A model generated the notes under the pieces. The model saw nothing but the letters and a program-made list of their open reading frames with translations, ran no database searches and was not told where the DNA came from. From Gammaproteobacteria bacterium (GTDB taxonomy: Bacteria > Pseudomonadota > Gammaproteobacteria > Thiohalomonadales > Thiohalomonadaceae): DNA of 64,000 nt. Both the position numbers and the translations under genes were made by a program. Positions within the stretch are counted from its first letter, which is position 1. Each line of letters begins with the position of its first letter. This document shows positions 27,865 to 37,606 of the stretch, piece by piece. Location: the NCBI GenBank assembly GCA_026196575.1, contig JAPHSX010000010.1, forward strand, positions 27,011 through 91,010, given 5' to 3'.

Positions 27865-29262
27865 ATGCCGGACTCTCCGATCCCCATTAACCGTGACGCC
27901 GATACTGCGGCGCTCAGGGTTCCCCCCCACTCTATCGAGGCAGAACAGTCGGTGCTCGGCGGCCTGATGCTGGACAACAGCAGTTGGGACAAGGTGGGAG
28001 ATGAGGTGGCAGAGGGCGATTTCTACCGTCGCGATCACCGTTTTATCTTCCGTGCCATCAAGACCCTGGCCGAAGAGGGCTCTCCCTTTGATGTGGTGAC
28101 CCTCGCCGAGTGGCTCGACAAGAATGGCGAGCTGGAGAATGTCGGTGGCATCAACTATATGGGGACGCTGGTCGGCAACACCCCCAGCGCTGCCAACATC
28201 AAGTCCTATGCACGAATTGTGCGTGAGCGCTCGGTGCTGCGCCAGTTGATCCAGGTCTCCAATGATATCGCCGACTCGGCCTATCAGCCCGAGGGGCGCA
28301 AGATCAGCGAATTGCTGGATGATGCGGAGAAGAAGGTCTTCGATATCGCCGATCAGGGGGCGCGTGGCAACAAGGGGTTTGTCGGTATGAAGGAGCTGTT
28401 GACCAGGGCGGTGGAGCGCATCGACTACCTCTTTACCCAGGATAACCCGATCACCGGGGTGGCCACCGGCTTTGACGACTTTGATGAAAAGACCTCCGGC
28501 CTGCAGAAGTCTGACCTTATTATCGTCGCTGGCCGCCCCTCCATGGGGAAGACCACCTTTGCGATGAATCTTGCCGAGAACGCTGCGATCAAGGGGCAGG
28601 TGCCGGTGGCGGTCTTCTCCATGGAGATGCCTGGCGAGCAGTTGGCCATGCGTATGATGTCCTCGCTGGGCCGCATCGATCAGCACAAGGTCAGAACCGG
28701 CAAGCTGGAGGATGACGACTGGCCACGCCTCACCTCGGCGGTGGGCATCCTCTCCGAGGCCCCCATCTATATCGACGATACCCCGGGTCTCACCCCCACT
28801 GAACTGCGCGCCCGCGCCCGGCGCATGGCCCGTGAGCACGGCCTTGGCCTCATTGTCATCGACTATCTGCAGTTGATGCAGGGCTCGGGCAATGCCCGGG
28901 AGAATCGCACCGCCGAGATCTCCGAGATCTCCCGCTCCCTCAAGTCACTGGCAAAGGAGCTCAATGTGCCAGTGATCGCCCTCTCCCAGCTTAACCGTGG
29001 CCTGGAGCAGCGCACCGACAAACGGCCAATTATGTCCGACCTGCGTGAGTCGGGCGCGATCGAGCAGGATGCCGATGTCATCGTCTTTATCTACCGTGAC
29101 GAGGTCTATAACGAGGAGAGCCAGTACAAGGGGACGGCGGAGATCCTCATTCGCAAGCAGCGCAATGGTCCTATCGGCACCACGCGGCTCGCCTTCCTGG
29201 GCAAGTACACCCGCTTTGAAAATCTGGCACACGACCACTATGGCGGTGGAGAGTTCGGCTGA
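27865..29262 (+). CDS. dnaB: Replicative DNA helicase DnaB
   Basis: 465 residues: N-terminal domain (about 20-125, PHSIEAEQSVLGGL near the start), linker, and the RecA-like helicase domain with Walker A GRPSMGKTT (223-231), GLIVIDYLQLMQ and SQLNRGLEQR. Hexameric 5'-3' helicase at the fork. The stop overlaps the alr start by one base. Confidence 0.98.
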   Translation: MPDSPIPINRDADTAALRVPPHSIEAEQSVLGGLMLDNSSWDKVGDEVAEGDFYRRDHRFIFRAIKTLAEEGSPFDVVTLAEWLDKNGELENVGGINYMGTLVGNTPSAANIKSYARIVRERSVLRQLIQVSNDIADSAYQPEGRKISELLDDAEKKVFDIADQGARGNKGFVGMKELLTRAVERIDYLFTQDNPITGVATGFDDFDEKTSGLQKSDLIIVAGRPSMGKTTFAMNLAENAAIKGQVPVAVFSMEMPGEQLAMRMMSSLGRIDQHKVRTGKLEDDDWPRLTSAVGILSEAPIYIDDTPGLTPTELRARARRMAREHGLGLIVIDYLQLMQGSGNARENRTAEISEISRSLKSLAKELNVPVIALSQLNRGLEQRTDKRPIMSDLRESGAIEQDADVIVFIYRDEVYNEESQYKGTAEILIRKQRNGPIGTTRLAFLGKYTRFENLAHDHYGGGEFG

Positions 29263-30335
29263 TGCGCCGCACCGAGATCACCCTGGATCTGGGAGCCCTG
29301 CGTCACAATCTGCTGCGTCTGCGCGCCGCCGCCCCCGCCAGCCGCGTAATGGCGGCAATCAAGGCCAACGGCTATGGCCACGGCATGGAGCGGGTGGCGC
29401 GTACCCTCGCCGAGGTCGATGCCCTCGGGGTCGCCTGTCTGGAAGAGGCAGTGAGGCTGCGCGAGGCGGGGATCACCACCCCCATCACCCTGCTCGAAGG
29501 CTTCTTTCATGCCGACGAACTTCCCGTTATCTGCCAGCACGCCCTCGATGTGGTGATTCATCACGCGCAACAGATCGCGATTCTGGAGCAGCGGCCGCCA
29601 AGCCCCCCGTTGCGGGTCTGGCTCAAGGTCGATAGCGGCATGCACCGTCTGGGCGTTCCGGCCGATGAGGCACGGGCGCAGTGGCAACGTCTGGCGGCGA
29701 TCAGTGGGGTGGTGGTGAACGGAGTGATGACCCATCTCGCCAATGCCGACGACCTGAAGGATGCCAGCACTGTGCGGCAGCTAAACCTGTTTCACGCCAG
29801 CTGCGAAGGTCTGCCCGGTGAGCGTACCATCGCCAACTCCGCCGGACTCCTTGGCTGGCCGCAGAGCCATGCCGAGTGGAATCGTCCCGGCATTGCCCTC
29901 TACGGGGTCTCCCCCTTTGTCGGTGGCCGTGCCGCAGAGCACGGCCTGCGCCCGGTGATGACCCTGCGCTCGGAGTTGATCGCGGTCAACCGTCTGCGGC
30001 AGGGCGACGCCATCGGTTATGGCGGCAGCTGGCGCTGTCCCGAGGCGATGGCGGTGGGTGTGGTGGCAGTGGGTTACGGTGACGGCTATCCGCGCCACGC
30101 CGTCGCCGGTACCCCGGTGTTGCTTAACGGCAGGCGGGTCCCGCTGGTAGGGCGCGTTTCGATGGATATGCTGACGGTGGATTTGCGCGGCCAGCCGGAG
30201 GCCTCTATCGGTGACGGGGTGGTGTTGTGGGGGGAGGGGCTGCCGGTGGAGGAGATCGCCGAACACGCCACCACCATTCCCTATGAGCTGCTGTGCGGTG
30301 TTACCGGTCGGGTGCGCGTCATCGAGAGGGGTTGA
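29262..30335 (+). CDS. alr: Alanine racemase
   Basis: 357 residues, fold-type III PLP enzyme. The PLP lysine is K34 in AIKANGYGHG; GRVSMDMLTVDL carries the second-subunit region with the catalytic tyrosine nearby (IGYGGSW). Supplies D-alanine for peptidoglycan. One-base overlap with dnaB (TGATG); the dnaB-alr pair is usual. Confidence 0.97.
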   Translation: MRRTEITLDLGALRHNLLRLRAAAPASRVMAAIKANGYGHGMERVARTLAEVDALGVACLEEAVRLREAGITTPITLLEGFFHADELPVICQHALDVVIHHAQQIAILEQRPPSPPLRVWLKVDSGMHRLGVPADEARAQWQRLAAISGVVVNGVMTHLANADDLKDASTVRQLNLFHASCEGLPGERTIANSAGLLGWPQSHAEWNRPGIALYGVSPFVGGRAAEHGLRPVMTLRSELIAVNRLRQGDAIGYGGSWRCPEAMAVGVVAVGYGDGYPRHAVAGTPVLLNGRRVPLVGRVSMDMLTVDLRGQPEASIGDGVVLWGEGLPVEEIAEHATTIPYELLCGVTGRVRVIERG

Positions 30336-30341
30336 ACGTCT

Positions 30342-31706
30342 ATGGCCAAGGCAAAGGTTAACTACAGTTGCAGCGCCTGTGGCGCCACGGCGAATAAATG
30401 GGCGGGTCAGTGCTCGGAGTGCGAGGCGTGGAACACCATGCTGGAGGTGGTGGTGCAGCCTGTTCTGTCGCGCGGCGGCCGCTTTGGCGGTTACACCGGT
30501 GAGGCGGCAGGCGCGGCCGTGCAGCTGCTGCGCGAGATCAGCGCCGATGATGTGGCGCGCACCCCGACCGGGATCGGTGAGTTTGACCGGGTGCTGGGCG
30601 GCGGACTGGTGCCCGGTTCGGTGGTACTGATTGGCGGTGACCCCGGCATCGGCAAGTCGACACTGCTGCTGCAGACCCTGGCCGAGCTGGATCAGCAATT
30701 TACCACCCTCTACGTCAGCGGTGAGGAGTCGCCCCAGCAGATCAGCCTGCGTGCCAAACGGCTCAAACTTGCCATCGACAACATGCGCCTGCTGCCGGAG
30801 ACCCGGGTCGAGGGGATCATCGCCACGGTGGTGAAGGAGCGCCCGCAGGTGGTGGTGATCGACTCCATTCAAACCATCTTTACCGAACAGCTGCAGTCGG
30901 CCCCCGGCTCGGTAGCCCAGGTGCGCGAGAGCGCGGCACAACTGGTGCGCTATGCCAAGCAGAGCGGGGTCTCGCTCTTTATTGTCGGCCACGTCACCAA
31001 GGATGGGCAGCTCGCCGGGCCGCGGGTGCTGGAGCATATGGTCGATACGGTGCTCTACTTCGAGGGTGACAGCGGTAGCCGCTACCGGGTGGTGCGCGCC
31101 TTCAAGAACCGTTTTGGCGCGGTCAACGAGCTGGGGGTCTTTGCCATGACCGAGCTGGGGTTGAAGGAGGTCGCCAACCCGTCGGCGATCTTCCTTTCAC
31201 GCCATGAGGAGGCGGTCTCCGGCAGCGCCATCATGGTGACGATGGAGGGGAGCCGCCCGCTGCTGGTGGAGGTGCAGGCACTGGTGGATGAGACGCATCT
31301 GGGCAATCCACGGCGCGTCACCGTGGGACTGGAGCAGAACCGTCTGGCGATGCTGCTGGCGGTGTTGAGTCGTCATGGCGGGGTCGTGACCCACGATCAG
31401 GATGTCTTTATCAATGTGGTGGGCGGGGTGCGCCTGAGCGAGACCGGGGCTGATCTGGCGGTGCTGCTCTCGGTGCTCTCCAGTCTGCGCAATCGCCCGC
31501 TGCCGCAGGGGCTGATTGTCTTTGGTGAGGTGGGGCTGGCCGGTGAGATTCGTCCGGTGCCCAATGGTCAGGAGCGCATCAGGGAGGCGGCCAAGCACGG
31601 CTTTACGCGTGCTGTTGTACCGAAGGCGAATCTGGGTAAGCGTGCCATTGAGGGGATGGAGGTGATTGGAGTGAGCCGGCTTGCCGAGGCACTCGACTAT
31701 TTCTAG
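30342..31706 (+). CDS. radA: DNA repair protein RadA
   Basis: 454 residues: N-terminal zinc finger (C10, C13, C24, C27), RecA-like ATPase with Walker A GDPGIGKS (99-106) and the RadA motif KNRFG, and a C-terminal Lon-protease-like domain (about 350-454, RNRPLPQGLIVFGEVGLAGE). RadA promotes branch migration in recombination. Six bases after alr; its 3' end converges on the PilZ gene. Confidence 0.97.
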   Translation: MAKAKVNYSCSACGATANKWAGQCSECEAWNTMLEVVVQPVLSRGGRFGGYTGEAAGAAVQLLREISADDVARTPTGIGEFDRVLGGGLVPGSVVLIGGDPGIGKSTLLLQTLAELDQQFTTLYVSGEESPQQISLRAKRLKLAIDNMRLLPETRVEGIIATVVKERPQVVVIDSIQTIFTEQLQSAPGSVAQVRESAAQLVRYAKQSGVSLFIVGHVTKDGQLAGPRVLEHMVDTVLYFEGDSGSRYRVVRAFKNRFGAVNELGVFAMTELGLKEVANPSAIFLSRHEEAVSGSAIMVTMEGSRPLLVEVQALVDETHLGNPRRVTVGLEQNRLAMLLAVLSRHGGVVTHDQDVFINVVGGVRLSETGADLAVLLSVLSSLRNRPLPQGLIVFGEVGLAGEIRPVPNGQERIREAAKHGFTRAVVPKANLGKRAIEGMEVIGVSRLAEALDYF

Positions 31707-31736
31707 CTGCGCCTGAGTGGATGTGCGCCAGGGTGG

Positions 31737-32120
31737 CTACGGCGCGACTGCCAGCAGCTCCCCCAGCTCTCGCTCCAGCAGCCCTTCATCCCCCAGATTG
31801 AGTTCCACCATCCGTTTCAGGTGGGTGATGCTGTCGAGATCGATGTTGTCGCAGCGAAATCCAAGCTGCCCCTCTTCATGGTGCACGATGTGACCGACCA
31901 TCATGATAGTGGTGTCGGTCGCGTTCAGGGCGAGCATCAGCCGGCAGCTGCACGGCGGGCACTCAACGAAGTTCTCCGGCGCCGCCAGCAGTGCCCCCTT
32001 GAGCGAGATATCGTGCAGTTGACTCTGCCACTGCTGTGCACCGCAGGCCAGGGTCACCGCGCAATCCATGGGGATGCGGGTGAAGTGGCGGCGGTTGTGA
32101 GTGGGGTTTTCCATGTTCAT
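31737..32120 (-). CDS. PilZ domain protein (c-di-GMP receptor candidate)
   Basis: 127 residues. The c-di-GMP-binding motifs are complete: RHFTR (RxxxR) near residues 11-15 and DISLKG (DxSxxG) near 38-43. A PilZ domain fills most of the length with a short C-terminal helix. AGGAGGTGG stands five bases before ATG 32120. It follows the FHA gene by ten bases on the same strand, so the two form an operon. Which output it controls cannot be told. Confidence 0.9.
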   Translation of the reverse strand: MNMENPTHNRRHFTRIPMDCAVTLACGAQQWQSQLHDISLKGALLAAPENFVECPPCSCRLMLALNATDTTIMMVGHIVHHEEGQLGFRCDNIDLDSITHLKRMVELNLGDEGLLERELGELLAVAP

Positions 32121-32130
32121 TGGCCACCTC

Positions 32131-32733
32131 CTAGGTCAGAGTAAACTGCATCTTCACGTTACCCAGCTGAATGATGTTGCCATCTTTCAGCTGCCGACTC
32201 TCCTCGCCGATGGGGACGCCATCCACCTTGGGGCTGTGTCCGCCCTCAAGGTGGGTGATGAAGTAACCGTCGCCACGGCGGGCGATAACGGCGGTCTGTA
32301 CCCCGGCCTTGCCAAGGTTGGTCAGATTGTTTTTCAGACTGATGGTCTTGCCAACATTGTTGCCGCTGAGAATCTGCAGCCAGGCACTCTTGGGCGCCGC
32401 TTTTGTCGCTGCATTGAGGCCCTCTCCATCATCCTCGCTGGCCGTGGGGGTGAAGGAGTAGAGCAGGCTGTGTTTGCCGATCTGAATCTGGTCGTTGTCC
32501 TTGAGGGTCTGTTCCCGTGTCGTGGCGCCGTTGATCAGCAACCCCTCAGGAGTGCCGAGGTTACGCAGCACTGATACATTATTTTTTGTGGTGATGGTAG
32601 CGTGGCGCGGTTGTACCGCAAGACTGTCAATCTGCAGCTGGCTGGCGGGATCACTGCCGATCACCATCTCGCCTTCGCTCACCTGAAAAATCTTGAGCAT
32701 CTTGCCTTTAAATGACAGGGTCAGTTTTGACAC
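32131..32733 (-). CDS. Tandem FHA domain protein
   Basis: 200 residues from GTG 32733, which has CGGAG nine bases upstream; a TTG at 32766 falls in the -10 box and is rejected. Two FHA-like beta-sandwich units are visible: residues about 10-90 (VIGSDPASQLQID..PRHATI..NGATT) and about 120-198 (LQILSGNNVGKTISL..VDGVPIGEESRQLKDGNIIQLGN). The first keeps the phosphothreonine-site residues (GSD, RHA, N); the second is degenerate. FHA domains bind phosphothreonine peptides; no Ser/Thr kinase is in the window. Co-operonic with the PilZ gene. Confidence 0.87.
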   Translation of the reverse strand: MSKLTLSFKGKMLKIFQVSEGEMVIGSDPASQLQIDSLAVQPRHATITTKNNVSVLRNLGTPEGLLINGATTREQTLKDNDQIQIGKHSLLYSFTPTASEDDGEGLNAATKAAPKSAWLQILSGNNVGKTISLKNNLTNLGKAGVQTAVIARRGDGYFITHLEGGHSPKVDGVPIGEESRQLKDGNIIQLGNVKMQFTLT

Positions 32734-32765
32734 TGGAAAACTCCGGGATTGCTGATTTACCGGCA

Positions 32766-32771
32766 ATTATA
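32766..32771 (-). promoter_or_regulatory. -10 box of the FHA-PilZ operon
   Basis: TATAAT on the minus strand 33 bases before the GTG start. The -35 region (TGCCGG at 17 bases) is poor. Confidence 0.45.
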
Positions 32772-32833
32772 GTAGTAGTTATTGTCTGCCGGCACATCCT
32801 TTTCGTGCGAATTCCGCAACATGAGTCACGTTG

Positions 32834-34126
32834 TTAAAGGACATTGGTGCTTTCGTCCACCGTTTTACGTTGCGTCGGGTCGATGCGCACCGTCTTTACG
32901 GTGTTGGCACCGGTCTGCACGATCTCGATGGGATAGCCCTCCAGCAACAGGCTGGTGCCCGCCTTGGGGATGGTCTCCAGATATTCGGTAATCATGCCGT
33001 TGAGGGTTTTGGGGCCGTTGGTCGGCAGATCCCACTGCATGATGCGGTTCAGTTCGCGAATATTGGCACTGCCATCGACCAGGAAGGTGCCATCCTCCTG
33101 CGGGTGAATATCCTTGCTGCTGGTGGCCGGATCGGTGGTGAATTCACCGACGATCTCCTCCAGGATATCGTCCAGCGTTACCAGCCCCTGAATGTCGCCG
33201 TACTCATTTACCACCAGTCCGATGCGTCGGCGCTGACTCTGGAAGTTGAGGAGCTGGGTGTTGAGTGGGGTCGCCTCGGGGATGAAGTAGCTTTCGCGTA
33301 CGATCTGCTCGAGATCCTCCTTCGTCACCTCCTGTTTGCGTTGCAGGCCGAGAAAGTTGCGAAGGTGGAGGATGCCGACCACCTGGTCGATGTCACCGCG
33401 ATAGACCGGCAGGCGGGTGTGTTGGCTGTTGTGCAGTTGCTTGAGGATCTGCTCCCACTCATCCTCCAGGTCGATACCGACGATCTCGTTGCGCGGCACC
33501 ATGATGTCCTCCACCGTCGCCTTCTCCAGGTCGAGGATGCCCAGCAGCATCTTCTGGTGGCGTTGCGGGATCATAGCGCCCGCCTCGTTGACCACGGTGC
33601 GCAGCTCCTCGCGGCTGATGCTGTGCTCGGTCAGTGCCTCCTGACTGATGCCAAAGAGGCGCATCATGGCGCTGGGAATGGTGTTGAAGATCAGGACCAG
33701 TGGTGTCAGGGCCCAACCCAGTGGCTTGAGGATGGTGGCGGCCGGAAAGGCGAAGCGCTCCGGGCGCATCGCGGCGAGAGTCTTGGGGGTGATCTCGGCA
33801 AAGATCAGTACCACCACGGTAAGAACGGCGGTGGCTATCCACACTCCCTCCTCGCCAAACAGGCGTATCGCAAGAATAGTGGAGATGGCCGAGGCCAGGA
33901 TGTTGACGAAGTTGTTGCCCAGCAGGATCAGGCCGATAAGGCGATCCGGACGCTTTAACAGCTCATGGGCACGGCGGGCCCCGGCGTGGCCGTCGCTGGC
34001 CAGATGGCGCAGGCGGTAGCGGTTCAGGCTGATCAGGCCTGTTTCCGAGCCGGAGAAGAAGGCGGAGACGAGGATCAGAAAGGCAATCAGGCTGAGTAAA
34101 ACCCATATGGGAATGTCATTTAGCAA
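32834..34126 (-). CDS. CorC/HlyC-family CBS transporter (YfjD type)
   Basis: 430 residues: DUF21/CNNM membrane domain with three or four helices (about 5-180), a CBS pair (about 200-330, RLPVYRGDIDQVVGILHLR and IGLVVNEYGDIQGLVTLDDILEEIVGE) and a CorC_HlyC domain (about 345-425). The family is linked to Mg/Co efflux or homeostasis. The only in-frame start is TTG 34126, as an in-frame stop lies nine bases upstream. It follows ypjD, the same order as E. coli ypjD-yfjD next to ffh. Confidence 0.92.
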   Translation of the reverse strand: MLNDIPIWVLLSLIAFLILVSAFFSGSETGLISLNRYRLRHLASDGHAGARRAHELLKRPDRLIGLILLGNNFVNILASAISTILAIRLFGEEGVWIATAVLTVVVLIFAEITPKTLAAMRPERFAFPAATILKPLGWALTPLVLIFNTIPSAMMRLFGISQEALTEHSISREELRTVVNEAGAMIPQRHQKMLLGILDLEKATVEDIMVPRNEIVGIDLEDEWEQILKQLHNSQHTRLPVYRGDIDQVVGILHLRNFLGLQRKQEVTKEDLEQIVRESYFIPEATPLNTQLLNFQSQRRRIGLVVNEYGDIQGLVTLDDILEEIVGEFTTDPATSSKDIHPQEDGTFLVDGSANIRELNRIMQWDLPTNGPKTLNGMITEYLETIPKAGTSLLLEGYPIEIVQTGANTVKTVRIDPTQRKTVDESTNVL

Positions 34127-34219
34127 AGAGGGTTACATCTCATAAACGAAAAGGAGAGGCAATTACAGGGGGCCGGGTAGTGAATGTCAAGGCATGCACA
34201 GGCGTGAATGGTCTGCGAA

Positions 34220-35026
34220 TCAGCTGCCGAGGATGAGTTCCAGCACCAGTTTGCTGCCGAAATAGGAGAGCATCAATACCGCAAAACCACCCAGGGTCCA
34301 GCGGATCGCGGTACGGCCGCGCCAGCCAAAACGCCAGCGGCCCCACAGCAGGGTGGCGAAGACTATCCAGGCGGCGACGGAGAGCACGGTTTTATGGAGC
34401 AGGTGCTGTTCGATAATATTCTGGCTGTAGGGAATGGCGCTTAACAGTGAGACGCTGAGCAGCAGGAAGCCGATGCCGATGAGGCGAAACAGCAGGCATT
34501 CCATGGTCTCCAGTGGGGGCAGGGCGCGGATGAAACCACCGGGGTGGCGGTTGCGCAGCTGTTGGTTCTGCACCGCCAGCAGTATGGCCTGAAGCGCGGC
34601 GAGGGTGAGCAGGCTGTAGGCGATGACCGAGATCAGGATATGTGCATCCAGCCCCGGTGTGGGGGAGGAGATCAGGGTGCCCTGGCTTTCCTGTAAATTT
34701 TGTAACAGCAGGCTCAGTGCGGCGAAGGGAAAGACCATAATCCCAAGATTTTCAATGGGTTGGCGCAGGGCGCTGAGCAGGATGAGGGTCGCCACCACCC
34801 AGCTGGTGAAGGAGAGGGCGAGAAAGAAGGAGAAATTGAGCCCCTCGGCGGTTACCACCCCGTGGTAAACGGTAACGGCGTGCAGTATGGTGGCAATGAG
34901 GCCACTGGCCAGGGCGGCGGCCTTGGTGCTACCCCGGGCCTCGATGCCCGAGGCCAGCCGCTTTATCAGCAGGCCTGCGGCCAGCAGGTAGAGGAGGAGG
35001 GTGATAGTGAGTACAGCGGAGTTCAT
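34220..35026 (-). CDS. ypjD: Inner membrane protein YpjD, cytochrome c assembly (CcsA-like) family
   Basis: 268 residues, about eight membrane helices, with the family's conserved His residues in helices (ILHAVTVYHG, DAHILISVIAY, LLHKTVLS) though the full haem-handling WWD motif of CcsA is absent. AAGGG precedes ATG 35026. Divergent from the MBL gene and close to ffh as in other gammaproteobacteria. The molecular role of YpjD is not established. Confidence 0.9.
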   Translation of the reverse strand: MNSAVLTITLLLYLLAAGLLIKRLASGIEARGSTKAAALASGLIATILHAVTVYHGVVTAEGLNFSFFLALSFTSWVVATLILLSALRQPIENLGIMVFPFAALSLLLQNLQESQGTLISSPTPGLDAHILISVIAYSLLTLAALQAILLAVQNQQLRNRHPGGFIRALPPLETMECLLFRLIGIGFLLLSVSLLSAIPYSQNIIEQHLLHKTVLSVAAWIVFATLLWGRWRFGWRGRTAIRWTLGGFAVLMLSYFGSKLVLELILGS

Positions 35027-35306
35027 CGTCCCTTGCTTTTATTAACCGGTTGAGGCGCAATGTTCGCACAGGAGACCGGAGGGTTGAAGCCCTTTTCGTT
35101 GCACCGTGATGGTGGCGCTGATTTTGTGAGCAATTTCGCTGAAATGTGTCGCTGGATTTTGCTAGGGTGCCGGATTGGCGGTGCGAACCGGTGCGTTGTA
35201 ATCAGCAGGTTATCGCCATATAGTTCGACAAACAGAGCCGCCTCGCGTTGGGGTGGGGATGAGCGAGGCGCTGGCAATGCCGCAAATGAGGGTGTGGAGA
35301 ACCTGA
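35027..35306. other. Divergent intergenic region between ypjD and the MBL gene
   Basis: 280 bases. I see no convincing gene, RNA or terminator. It must contain promoters for both directions, none with a clear -35/-10 pair. Confidence 0.4.
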
Positions 35307-36074
35307 ATGGAGATACGGGTACTGGGTTGCAGTGGAGGCATTGGCGGCAGTGGGCGCAAGACCACTTCGTTTCTTTTGGGGAGCGATGTGCTGATCGACG
35401 CAGGCAGTGGCGTTGGTGAGTTGTCGCTGGATGAATTGGCGGCGATTCGCCATATCTTTATCACCCACTCACATCTCGATCATATCCAGATGCTGCCGCT
35501 GCTTTTGGATAGTGTCTTTGACCGGCTGGAGCAACCGGTGGTGGTTCACGGGCTGGCGCATACCCTCAAGGCGTTACGCGACCATATCTTTAACTGGGTG
35601 GTCTGGCCCGATTTTACCGCTCTGCCCAGTGAGGCGTTGCCGGTGCTGGTGATGCAACCGATGGCGCCGGGGGAGCAGGTCACCGTCGGTGATACCCGCT
35701 TTGGCATGATCCCGGTAAATCACATTGTCCCCACCGTTGCCTATACCGTGGAGTACCCCGGTGGTGTCTTTGCCTTCAGTGGCGATACCACCACCAACGA
35801 TACTCTGTGGGAGGGGCTTAATGCCCTCGACCGTCTCGATCACTTGATCGTCGAGGCGGCCTTCTCCAGCGGCGAGCTGGCACTGTGCGAGATGTCGAAA
35901 CACTACTGCCCGCAACTGCTGGCCGCCGATTTGCAGAAGCTGCGTCACCACCCGCGGATCTACCTGAGTCACGCCAAGCCGGGTGAGGAGGAGATGATCT
36001 ACCACGAGTGCCAGGAGCTGATCAACGACCGCCCGCTATGCCATCTGACAGGGGGGGAGCGTTTGGCGTTATAA
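35307..36074 (+). CDS. Metallo-beta-lactamase-fold hydrolase, class II cyclic-nucleotide phosphodiesterase-like
   Basis: 255 residues with the zinc motif HSHLDH (H54, H56, D58, H59), further ligands in VNHIVP, FSGDTTTN and YLSHAKPGEE. The layout (MEIRVLGCSGGIGG start, long loop between strands) is that of class II 3',5'-cyclic nucleotide phosphodiesterases such as CpdP. Hydrolysis of cAMP or cGMP is therefore possible, but the exact substrate is inferred. GGAGAA upstream of ATG. The ffh -10 box lies in its last codons. Confidence 0.82.
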   Translation: MEIRVLGCSGGIGGSGRKTTSFLLGSDVLIDAGSGVGELSLDELAAIRHIFITHSHLDHIQMLPLLLDSVFDRLEQPVVVHGLAHTLKALRDHIFNWVVWPDFTALPSEALPVLVMQPMAPGEQVTVGDTRFGMIPVNHIVPTVAYTVEYPGGVFAFSGDTTTNDTLWEGLNALDRLDHLIVEAAFSSGELALCEMSKHYCPQLLAADLQKLRHHPRIYLSHAKPGEEEMIYHECQELINDRPLCHLTGGERLAL

Positions 36075-36075
36075 T
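36045..36075 (+). promoter_or_regulatory. Candidate promoter of ffh
   Basis: CTGACA (36045-36050), 19-base spacer, perfect TATAAT (36070-36075), 66 bases before the ffh start. The long spacer lowers confidence. Confidence 0.5.
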
Positions 36076-36140
36076 GCGCGCCAGCCACTCTCTACCCGCC
36101 GTGCCTTGTCACGGCCAGCCAATCGGGAACACCCTGAATT

Positions 36141-37499
36141 ATGTTCGATAGCCTTACATCGAGGTTGACCCAGACCCTGCGCAATTTGCGCGGCAGTGGT
36201 CGCCTGAGCGAAGAAAATATTAAAGATACCCTGCGCGAGGTGCGCATGGCACTGCTGGAGGCTGATGTGGCCCTGCCGGTGGTGCGCGACTTTGTAGAGC
36301 ACGTCCGTGTGCGTGCGGTGGGCCGGGAGGTGATGGAGAGCCTCACCCCGGGTCAGGCGCTGGTGAAGGTGGTACACGAGGAGCTGATCGCCCTGATGGG
36401 CGCGGCCAACGAAGAGCTCAACCTCGCCGCTCAGCCCCCCGCCGTGGTGCTGATGGCCGGTCTGCAGGGGGCGGGCAAGACCACCAGCGTCGGCAAGCTG
36501 GCACGCTGGCTGAAGGAGAAGAAAAAGCGATCGGTGCTGGTGGTCAGTGCCGATATCTACCGCCCTGCCGCCATCGAGCAGCTGAAGACCCTGGCCGCCG
36601 AGGTGGGGGTGGAGTTCTTCCCCAGTCGCGCCGATCAGGACCCGGTCGAGATCGCCCGCAATGCCATTGATGCGGCACGCAAGAAATATATCGATGTGGT
36701 GCTGATCGACACCGCCGGCCGCCTCCACATCGATGAGCAGATGATGGGCGAGATCAAGCGGCTGCACGCAGCGGTTAATCCCGTCGAGACCCTCTTCGTG
36801 GTCGACTCGATGACCGGCCAGGATGCCGCCAACACCGCCAAGGCCTTTGGCGATGCCCTGCCGCTGACTGGTGTCATCCTGACCAAGACCGATGGCGATG
36901 CCCGTGGCGGGGCCGCCCTGTCGGTGCGCCAGATCACCGGCAAGCCGATCAAGTTCCTTGGCGTTGGGGAGAAATCGAGCGCGCTGGAGCCGTTCCACCC
37001 CGACCGTCTCGCCTCCCGTATCCTCGATATGGGCGATGTGCTCTCACTGGTCGAGGCGGTGCAGGATAAGGTCGATCAGAAGCAGGCGGCCAAAATGGCC
37101 GAAAAGCTCAAGAGCGGCAAGGGCTTCGATCTGGAGGACTTTCGCGACCAGTTGCGCCAGCTACAAAGTATGGGTGGGGTGGGTGCCCTGATGGATAAGC
37201 TGCCGGGGATGGCCAACGTACCCCAGGCGGCGAAGAATCAGGTGAATGACAAGGAGTTCAGGCGTCTGGAGGCGATCATCAACTCCATGACCCGACATGA
37301 GCGCCAGCGTCCCGACATTATCAAGGGGGGGCGCAAAAAGCGTATCGCCGCCGGCTCCGGCACCCAGGTGCAGGATGTAAACCGCCTGCTCAAACAGTTC
37401 ATGCAGATGCAGAAGATGATGAAAAAGATGTCCAAGGGCGGGCTCTCCAAGATGATGCGTGGTTTGAAGGGAAAAATGCCCACCGGATTACCTTTCTGA
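36141..37499 (+). CDS. ffh: Signal recognition particle protein Ffh
   Basis: 452 residues: N domain, G domain with GLQGAGKTT (107-115), DTAGRLHID and TKTDGDARGGAA, and the Met-rich M domain (about 330-452, QMQKMMKKMSKGGLSKMMRG). With 4.5S RNA it targets membrane proteins to FtsY/SecYEG. It precedes rpsP-rimM-trmD-rplS, the conserved arrangement. Confidence 0.98.
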   Translation: MFDSLTSRLTQTLRNLRGSGRLSEENIKDTLREVRMALLEADVALPVVRDFVEHVRVRAVGREVMESLTPGQALVKVVHEELIALMGAANEELNLAAQPPAVVLMAGLQGAGKTTSVGKLARWLKEKKKRSVLVVSADIYRPAAIEQLKTLAAEVGVEFFPSRADQDPVEIARNAIDAARKKYIDVVLIDTAGRLHIDEQMMGEIKRLHAAVNPVETLFVVDSMTGQDAANTAKAFGDALPLTGVILTKTDGDARGGAALSVRQITGKPIKFLGVGEKSSALEPFHPDRLASRILDMGDVLSLVEAVQDKVDQKQAAKMAEKLKSGKGFDLEDFRDQLRQLQSMGGVGALMDKLPGMANVPQAAKNQVNDKEFRRLEAIINSMTRHERQRPDIIKGGRKKRIAAGSGTQVQDVNRLLKQFMQMQKMMKKMSKGGLSKMMRGLKGKMPTGLPF

Positions 37500-37606
37500 T
37501 AGGACTACCCTTTTTTCTTGATCCGTCGTAAAATGCCGGGCTCAATTGTGCTGTGGGTCGCTATCTGGCGGCCCCGTTTGTTTGTGATGATGAGGAATTC
37601 ATTGGC

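Noticed and set aside
29781..31037. Long open frame antisense to alr and radA
   Set aside because: Crosses two real genes and their junction; composition typical of antisense shadows.
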